A stretch of DNA of 29,743 nucleotides, from NCBI GenBank assembly GCA_023458215.1, contig JAEXAJ010000066.1, positions 1-29,743 on the forward strand. Direction: 5' to 3'. The stretch is from Bacteroidota bacterium. Its GTDB lineage: Bacteria; Bacteroidota; Bacteroidia; Bacteroidales; Bacteroidaceae. Below are positions 24,701 to 29,743 of this stretch, in pieces; position 1 is the stretch's first letter, and each line of letters begins with the position of its first letter. A program made the position numbers and the translations under genes. The notes beneath the pieces are model-generated. The model searched no databases and was not told the DNA's origin. It saw nothing but the letters and a program-made list of their open reading frames with translations.

Positions 24701-24946
24701 TGTCACCAAACCTATGTATGAAATCACTAAAGATGTGGCGGATGTTGGAAGATCGGACAATGTAAAATCACCATCAACTCCGGTTATAGTCCCCTTTTGA
24801 GAACCTTTTATCAACACGGAAGCCCCAATAACCGGTTGCCCGTCTTCTTCAGAAATTACAATGCCTGTAACCTTCTGTGTTTGCGCTGTTGCCATGCCTA
24901 TGCATATAAAAAGGCAGACTAATAGCAGTACAAGTTTTTCTTTCAT
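21764..24946 (-). CDS. SusC/RagA-family TonB-dependent transporter
   Basis: This outer-membrane receptor of about 1060 residues imports large nutrients (glycans or peptides) with energy from TonB. The frame is open to 24991, but MKEKLVLLLVCLFICIGMATAQ at 24946 is a proper signal peptide start and is preferred. Next come a carboxypeptidase-regulatory-like domain (VTGIVISEEDGQPVIGASVL), a TonB box (TLDEVVVTAMG) and the plug (LSSALQGKVSGIE, TIRGSRSF, PLYVIDGMPV, NVLKGQAASALYG, GVIVITTKSG). A long beta-barrel ends in GFGVTVKF with a terminal Phe. It is paired with the SusD-like gene 9 bp downstream. A -7 box lies about 140 bp upstream, leaving a leader of about 135 nt. The N-terminal domain is nearly identical to that of the SusC at 26695. 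Confidence 0.95.
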   Translation of the reverse strand: MKEKLVLLLVCLFICIGMATAQTQKVTGIVISEEDGQPVIGASVLIKGSQKGTITGVDGDFTLSDLPTSATSLVISYIGLVTQEVPVAPMMKIVMKSDTKTLDEVVVTAMGISKAKKALGYAVQDVKGEKLTQAANSNLSSALQGKVSGIEIASTSGMPGASSKLTIRGSRSFTGDNTPLYVIDGMPVASSTDLDTYNSVTGADYANRAVDIDPNDIESINVLKGQAASALYGMRASNGVIVITTKSGKGSRKGKPDVTINSGLSFDKVSTMPEFQKEFAQGYAGYYNPTISLAWGPVISELANDAVYGGNTDNEYTKKDGKKPGQYYVPQRANAGLDPWATPRTYDNADGFFNTGVTWNNSINVAQSLEKSNYSVSLGSTTANGIVPSTGLDRYNAKLTAQSQFNDNWSTGFSGNFVYSKIKKQTGANNGIMSTVYGAPSSYDLNGIPSYYKGAPHKQNTYRITDSYDAAHWAVDNNSFTERTQRFFGNAYAQYSTDFDSESHKLDVKYQLGVDSYSTNYDDTWGYGHSNGFGSVEEQVVTNTEMNSLLTVTYDWKINSELDLNVLYGNEFVNGAYKHTYSSGSNLNFPGWDHMANSSVYLANSVYHRSRTVGNFANLSLSYRNMLYLNATVRNDIISSMPRNNRSFTYPSVSLGFIFTELEALKNNVLTYGKIRASYAEVGQAGTYYNSYYYTPVFGGGFSSGTPIQYPIGSVKAFIPYYKIYDPALRPQNTKSYEVGLDLALWNGLVSLNYTYSRQNVKDQIFEVPLDTTTGYSKMVTNGGSVHTDAHEITLSVNPVRTRNFNWEFAFNFSKIDNYVDKLAPGVNSIALGGFADPQVRLSAGDKFPVIYGSSFLRNENGDIVVDETGIPVAGENRVLGTVSPDFRLGFNTTFEFYKFRLSAVLDWKQGGSMYTSTAGILDYYGVTQKSADYRKAEYFYFDRPAVKQLADGSYAPNDIKISGKDAFNYFDRVSLISEAGVVGSSFLKLREIALSYPVLDKPYLGVTVNVFARNLLLWSEMDNGIDPESSQGNNNMAGAFECFSLPGTSSYGFGVTVKF

Positions 24947-25073
24947 AAAATAAATTAATGTGTAAAATTGAGATAAAAAACTAATTATCAATATAGTACA
25001 GGAATAGCATCAAGAGTAATAAGACTCATAGAGGTATAATGTCCAAGCATAAAAAGTTCAGTCTATTTTTAGT

Positions 25074-25081
25074 TATATTTG
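25074..25081 (+). promoter_or_regulatory. Plus-strand -7 box match in the SusCD gap
   Basis: TATATTTG matches TAnnTTTG exactly on the strand opposite to the sus-like genes. No TTTG is found at the -33 distance. If active, it would drive a short transcript of about 140 nt towards the hairpin at 25189-25231. A chance match is quite possible in this AT-rich stretch. Confidence 0.25.
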
Positions 25082-25087
25082 CGGCAA

Positions 25088-25095
25088 CAAAGTTA
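25088..25095 (-). promoter_or_regulatory. -7 box of the second susCD operon
   Basis: On the minus strand TAACTTTG matches TAnnTTTG exactly. It lies between the upstream terminator and the susC-like ATG at 24946, predicting a start near 25080 and a leader of about 135 nt. The -33 region is weak (TTTA at about 15 bases), which would suit an activator-dependent promoter. Confidence 0.5.
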
Positions 25096-25188
25096 CTTCT
25101 TTTTATTATTTAAAGAATAATTTCTTGTTTGATATTTACTCTATATTTTTATATATAGCACATAACACGTTTATATGGCAGTACAAGA

Positions 25189-25231
25189 AAAGAGAGGTTG
25201 ACTAACATAAAATGTCAATCAGCCTCTCTTT
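25189..25231 (-). terminator. Terminator of the first SusCD pair
   Basis: On the minus strand AAAGAGAGG is followed by a further part-paired stem and closes with CCTCTCTTTT. The full stem is about 20 bp with one mismatch and two G-T wobbles around a short T-rich loop. It lies 36 bp after the SusD-like stop at 25267. The stem is nearly symmetric, so it could also act on plus-strand transcripts. Confidence 0.8.
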
Positions 25232-25266
25232 ATTGAAATGTTCTTTTAGAACAATAGTAACATCCG

Positions 25267-26661
25267 TTACTTATTGATATCCTTATTGATTAATAATTCT
25301 ACCTGAGGTATCGGCCATGTATATTTTTCATCCGACGGCTTCACTTCAATAGTTTCGTTTGCAGTTACTTTTGTAAAAGTAGCGCCACGTCTCATGATAT
25401 CTATACCGCGAAGTCCTTCACCAATGAACTCAATACGTCTTTCGTTATAGATAGCTTCCTTCAAAGCATCTCCGGTTAAAGCATCTATATTCAACGGGTC
25501 AACATCGGCTGCAATAGAACGGCGTCTAACCTGTTTCAATAATTCTTTTGCAGAAGACTCACCATTGGGTTGATTAACATAACACTCGGCAAGGTCAAGC
25601 AAAGTCTCTGCATAACGGAAAATAGGTACCCATTGCAATTTAGTTTTAGCATCCGTAAATTTCAACAGTAAACCCGTACTACCTTTAAAAGCTTCAATAC
25701 GCTTGTCTGCGCTCAACGAATAATTAGGTTTCGACATGATACCATTCTCTGTGTCAATCAGCATAATCTTACCATCATAGTAATACTCTGCCAATGATTG
25801 CTGCGTATTAGGAATGTTGGTATCTGCCATCGGCAAAGAAAAAATAGACTCTTTGCTGAAATAAGGTGCTTTATAAATCAACGTAACATCGTCAGGAAGT
25901 TCATAACCTGTAACCAATTTTCCGGCAGTAATTGCATTACCCCAATCATTCATAGCCATATACACTCTCATTTTTAGCATATTAGCAGCAGATTGAGTAG
26001 CGTGAGTAACACTTGCATAAGTATTAGTATTTGTATCCAGTGCAGAAATATCCTTCAAGTCTTCAAGAATTTGTTCGTAAACTTGCTTCACTGTAGAACG
26101 AGGCATGTTGTTATTGTCAGTTCCAACTTCTGCAATCAGACGCAACGGAACTGATTTTGCTTCAGGATTAACTGAATAAGGAGTAGGATACAAATTATTC
26201 AAATAATAATATGCCAACGCGCGAATAAACTTAGCTTCTTGTACGTAGCGGTTATAGTTTTCACCGGCAACCTCTTTAGCACCTTCTAATGATTGTAAGA
26301 AAGTGTTTACCTTGTTGATAGCCAAATAAGCATAAGTCCAGGTATCAGCATTCTCAGCATCCGTAATACCTACATTCATATTATAGGTATTAAACAGAGT
26401 CACAAGGTTATTGGAAATATTAATAATATCGTCGCCACGGTTATCAAATACCAGATAGCTCTTACCACCCATCAAAGATTTGCTTCCCGTATTCTTGATA
26501 GCAGCATACAAGCCGTTCAGAGTTGCTTCAATACGAGTAGGGCTTGTGAAAATATCGTTTTCATTCACATACAGGGGTGGTTCTTTATCTAAAAAGCTGC
26601 TGCTGCAACTACCCAAAAGGAGAGAACCGCATAATGCAGAAAATATAATAATCTTTTTCAT
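25267..26661 (-). CDS. SusD/RagB-family outer-membrane lipoprotein
   Basis: The 464-residue protein is the surface nutrient-binding partner of the SusC-like protein encoded 33 bp upstream. The lipoprotein signal is MKKIIIFSALCGSLLLGSC with Cys19, then SSSFLDKEPP, the usual start of the RagB/SusD family. Characteristic SusD features follow: a helical N-terminal half with EAKFIRALAYYYLNNLYPTP and PLRLIAEV, MPRSTVKQVYEQILEDLKDI, and the C-terminal SusD domain with RYAETLLDLAECYVNQ, YNERRIEFIGEGLRGIDIMR and a final WPIPQVELLINK. All parts are present, so it should be intact. A strong terminator follows. The ligand is not evident from sequence. Confidence 0.95.
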   Translation of the reverse strand: MKKIIIFSALCGSLLLGSCSSSFLDKEPPLYVNENDIFTSPTRIEATLNGLYAAIKNTGSKSLMGGKSYLVFDNRGDDIINISNNLVTLFNTYNMNVGITDAENADTWTYAYLAINKVNTFLQSLEGAKEVAGENYNRYVQEAKFIRALAYYYLNNLYPTPYSVNPEAKSVPLRLIAEVGTDNNNMPRSTVKQVYEQILEDLKDISALDTNTNTYASVTHATQSAANMLKMRVYMAMNDWGNAITAGKLVTGYELPDDVTLIYKAPYFSKESIFSLPMADTNIPNTQQSLAEYYYDGKIMLIDTENGIMSKPNYSLSADKRIEAFKGSTGLLLKFTDAKTKLQWVPIFRYAETLLDLAECYVNQPNGESSAKELLKQVRRRSIAADVDPLNIDALTGDALKEAIYNERRIEFIGEGLRGIDIMRRGATFTKVTANETIEVKPSDEKYTWPIPQVELLINKDINK

Positions 26662-26694
26662 TGTAACTTCTTTTATCTATTAATAATACATTAA

Positions 26695-29600
26695 TTAGAA
26701 TGTCAGGTTTACACCAAAGGTATAAGTACGTGCTTGTGGCAAAGTATTTTTATCAGTACCACCTGCCAAAGTTGCACTCATCACATTAGTAAGCGTTTCA
26801 GGATCCATACCGCTATAACCGGTAATTACAAACAAGTTTTGTGCTTGTACATAAAGACGCAATGATGATATACCTACAGATTTAGACCAGCTCTTAGTAT
26901 TGAATGTATAACCCAACGATACATTCTTCAAACGCAGATAATCACCTTTTTCTACCCAGTCACTGATAGGAAGGGCCGAACCGTTTGAGTAATTATCACC
27001 ATAAATAGGAAGAGGATATTCTGCATTCCTGCGTTCCGGAGTCCAATATTTTTCATATACGTCTTTGGAGTTATTCCAGTAACGCATATCGCTGACACTC
27101 GCCTTAGTACCATTATAAATCTTGTTACCACCAGAGAACTGGAAGAACAAAGACAAGTCAAAACCCTTGTAACTAAAGTTGTTGGACCAACCACCGTACC
27201 AAGTAGGAAGTGTATTGCCACAATCAACCGGTTCGAAGTCGCCTTCATATTCTGTTCCATCTTTGTAGAACCAAGAACCTTTTTCAAACATCAAAAGAGT
27301 TTCTTTTCCTTCAGGAGTAATAAATACTCTACGACCTGTTTCAGGATCAACACCGGCTGTTTTGTATAAATACAATCGTCCGATTGATTTGCCCGGAACG
27401 GTGATATTAGTAGTTTCCAAACCGCTATCGTCACCACCAAGAATGCTTTCAACGCCATCTGCCAATGAAATAACTTCATTCTTATTGGTAGTAAAGTTCA
27501 AACTGGTCTGCCAAGTAAAGTCCTTGCTCTTTATAACATCGGCAGAAATAGTTAATTCAATACCACTATTCTTCATCTTACCGGCATTCGTTGTAATAAC
27601 TCCACCAGGAATACCTTTGGACGGTGATTGAGGAACATCCAGAATCAAGTCTGAAGATTTAGTATAATAGTAGTCGAAATCAACATCGATTCTATCCAGT
27701 AAACGTGCATTGAAACCTAAGCTGAACTTTTCTGAAGATTCCCATTTCAGATTCGGGTCCGCAATCTGAGCCAAACCGTAAGTACCATTTGTACCATAAT
27801 TATAACTTGAATAGAATGATTTCGAAGCATAATCATAAATATCCGTATTACCTACTACACCGTAGCTACCCTTAATCTTAAAGTCATTAACGATATTGCG
27901 TATAGGTTCAAAGAATGCCTCTTCAGATATACGCCATGCAGCAGAAGCTCCACCAAAGTTACCCCAACGGTTAGCTTTACTTAACGCAGAATATCCGTCA
28001 CGACGATAGTTAACCGAAACGATATACTTAGATGCATAATCATAATTGATACGTCCGAAATATGAAACCATTGAGTTACTGCTCAAATTACCACCTGCAG
28101 TTGCCGATGCAAAAGGACCTTGGAATTCAGTAAACTTATCGTCTTGCAAATCTTTACGCTGTGCAGTCCAGTTAGAGTAATCTCTTTCTGCAGCTTCCAT
28201 ACCGGCTAACAGATCGAAGTTGTTTTGTCCCAACGAGAACTTATAAGTTGCCGTATTGGTCCAAGTCCATCTGTCATTCTTTATATTATAAGCATTCGCC
28301 AAACCTTTGCTATTTACACCATCACCATGTTTAGGAGACCAAAAACGCTGATCTTCAATACGAGAGTAATCTACACCATATTGAGTTTTCAATGTAAGTC
28401 CCTTCACAGGAGTTGCTTCACCATAAAATACACCAATAAAACGTGTTACGTCAGAACTCAATCCATTGCCCAAGGAAAGAATTGCAGCAGGATTAGAGAA
28501 AGTGCTGAATACAGTGTTTGGACCATAACCCAAACCCTGAGCTAGATAGAACGGAGTTCCATCTTCATTATACATAGGAATATTAGGAGCATTAATCAAC
28601 GCAAGACGTGGGAAACCACCAACTGCAAAGTTAGAACCACGGCGAGCAGCATCTACATAAGAAGTTGTTCCGGTAGTAACATTTGCATTCATACCAAGTT
28701 TCAACCAGTCAGTAGCTTGTGCATTGATATTGGCTTTAACACCCAAGCGGTCATATTTATCTCCTTTTACAATACCTTCCTGAGTAGTATAGTTACCCGA
28801 CAGGTAATATCTTACCTTCTCAGATCCTCCACTTACAGCAACTGAGTGGCTTTGTGAGAAACCATCTTGAAATGCTGCATCTTTCCATGATGTATCAACA
28901 TAGTTGCCATTAGCATCTTTCATCATGTTGAATGCTTTATTACCATAAGGAGAGACGTAACCGTTAGTCAATGACAGTTCATCCGTTCCATAACGGTTCT
29001 TAACAGCCATATTCTTAAAGTCAACATACTGCTGAGCATCCATCATTTCATAAAAATCAGTGGCATTAGAGAAACCGACAAAGCCATCATAAGTTACTTT
29101 TGCTTTTCCGCTCTGTCCCTGCTTTGTAGTAATAAGGATAACACCATTAGCAGCACGCGAACCATATAACGAAGCAGCTGCGGCATCCTTCAATACATCC
29201 ATAGAAACAATATCGGCCGGATTGATATCCGCCAATGCATTAGCATTAGCCAAAGTAGAAAGGTTACCCGATTCAATAGGAATTCCATCAACTACATATA
29301 AAGGAGAAGTTCCGGATGTTATAGAGTTTGCGCCACGAATGCGCACAATCGGAGCTTGACCAACACCAGCAGATGGAGTAGTGATGCTTACACCAGATGC
29401 ACGACCTTGGAGCATTTGATCGAAACTAACACTCGGTACATCTTTCAAAGCATCTGCTTTTACTGATGATACAGAAGCGGTCACAGTACGTGCACTCTGC
29501 GTACCATAAGCCACTACTACGACCTCATCAATCATCTGAGCATCAGGCTTTAGAACTACTCTCAAATTAGATTTGATAGTCACTTCCTGGCTCTGCATAC

Positions 29601-29743
29601 CAACGAATGAAACCTGCAAAGTCTTCGCAGAACTTGGTACGTTTGGTAATGTAAAATCACCATCTACACCAGTAATAGTACCAATTTGTGTACCTTTTAC
29701 TAATACAGAGGCTCCAATAACTGGCTGCCCGTCTTCTTCAGAA
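26695..29743 (-). CDS. SusC/RagA-family TonB-dependent transporter, N-terminus cut by window
   Basis: This is an outer-membrane TonB-dependent receptor of the SusC type. The frame stays open to the window end, encoding SEEDGQPVIGASVLVKG at the start, inside the carboxypeptidase-regulatory-like domain. The signal peptide is therefore missing from view. The internal Met at 29619 is not the true start. Visible parts are the TonB box (MIDEVVVVAYG), the plug (FDQMLQGRASGVSITTPS, RIRGANSI, PLYVVDGIPI, MDVLKDAAAASLYGSRAANG, ILITTKQG) and a long beta-barrel ending in YTFGVNLTF with a terminal Phe. About 1015 residues are visible. It is cotranscribed with the SusD/RagB gene 33 bp downstream. Regulators or enzymes of this locus, if any, lie beyond the window. 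Confidence 0.95.
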   Translation of the reverse strand, partial: SEEDGQPVIGASVLVKGTQIGTITGVDGDFTLPNVPSSAKTLQVSFVGMQSQEVTIKSNLRVVLKPDAQMIDEVVVVAYGTQSARTVTASVSSVKADALKDVPSVSFDQMLQGRASGVSITTPSAGVGQAPIVRIRGANSITSGTSPLYVVDGIPIESGNLSTLANANALADINPADIVSMDVLKDAAAASLYGSRAANGVILITTKQGQSGKAKVTYDGFVGFSNATDFYEMMDAQQYVDFKNMAVKNRYGTDELSLTNGYVSPYGNKAFNMMKDANGNYVDTSWKDAAFQDGFSQSHSVAVSGGSEKVRYYLSGNYTTQEGIVKGDKYDRLGVKANINAQATDWLKLGMNANVTTGTTSYVDAARRGSNFAVGGFPRLALINAPNIPMYNEDGTPFYLAQGLGYGPNTVFSTFSNPAAILSLGNGLSSDVTRFIGVFYGEATPVKGLTLKTQYGVDYSRIEDQRFWSPKHGDGVNSKGLANAYNIKNDRWTWTNTATYKFSLGQNNFDLLAGMEAAERDYSNWTAQRKDLQDDKFTEFQGPFASATAGGNLSSNSMVSYFGRINYDYASKYIVSVNYRRDGYSALSKANRWGNFGGASAAWRISEEAFFEPIRNIVNDFKIKGSYGVVGNTDIYDYASKSFYSSYNYGTNGTYGLAQIADPNLKWESSEKFSLGFNARLLDRIDVDFDYYYTKSSDLILDVPQSPSKGIPGGVITTNAGKMKNSGIELTISADVIKSKDFTWQTSLNFTTNKNEVISLADGVESILGGDDSGLETTNITVPGKSIGRLYLYKTAGVDPETGRRVFITPEGKETLLMFEKGSWFYKDGTEYEGDFEPVDCGNTLPTWYGGWSNNFSYKGFDLSLFFQFSGGNKIYNGTKASVSDMRYWNNSKDVYEKYWTPERRNAEYPLPIYGDNYSNGSALPISDWVEKGDYLRLKNVSLGYTFNTKSWSKSVGISSLRLYVQAQNLFVITGYSGMDPETLTNVMSATLAGGTDKNTLPQARTYTFGVNLTF

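Larger units (their letters stand above)
24947..25266. other. Gap between the two SusCD pairs
   Basis: These 320 bases hold no credible gene. They contain the leader of the downstream susC-like gene (about 24947-25080), a minus-strand -7 box (25088-25095), a plus-strand -7 match (25074-25081) and the terminator of the upstream pair (25189-25231). The rest is AT-rich without recognisable structure. Confidence 0.75.

Overview
The window looks like a chromosome segment of a gut Bacteroides or close relative. The evidence is two SusC/SusD pairs, a Bacteroidales-type DUF4954 protein, -7 boxes of the Bacteroides form TAnnTTTG, proteins typical of the genus throughout, and short tandem or palindromic repeats in the gaps. 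No tRNA, rRNA, transposase, integrase or CRISPR array was seen. All identifications come from reading the sequence; no database was searched.

Layout. Positions 1-1565 (+) hold the 3' part of frr and then rsgA, separated by a heptamer-armed inverted repeat that reaches the rsgA start. Positions 1681-7214 (+) encode a complete tripartite RND efflux pump: membrane-fusion protein, inner-membrane permease and TolC-like outer-membrane factor. A convergent membrane-anchored AraC-type regulator follows (7221-8354, -). Positions 8624-12678 (+) form a tight four-gene operon resembling a partner-switching signalling module. It encodes a fused RsbW-like/STAS protein, a periplasmic NMT1/THI5-like binding protein, a Cache-HAMP-PP2C (RsbU/SpoIIE-type) phosphatase and a stand-alone RsbW-like ATPase. 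This is the most interesting gene system here.

On the minus strand follow a membrane acyltransferase (12689-13846), class I fumarase (14089-15726), a DUF4954 left-handed beta-helix protein (15798-17783) and hflX (17911-19173). A roughly 1 kb gene-free, repeat-rich island (19174-20164) separates these from two minus-strand SusCD outer-membrane uptake pairs (21764-24946 with 20165-21754, and 26695-29743 with 25267-26661). The upstream SusC is cut by the window end.

The second theme is intergenic repeats. Three intergenic inverted repeats have arms of tandem 7-mers, a fourth has 8-mers, and an apparent half-element lies at 1568. The arm sequences differ completely, but the architecture is the same and a CTAGA-like core lies 11-14 nt before the right arm. 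In addition there are three contiguous arrays of 22-23 bp units: five units at 13894, four at 19684 and four at 19810. The first two consist of small palindromes, and the first shows a compensatory base change in a stem.
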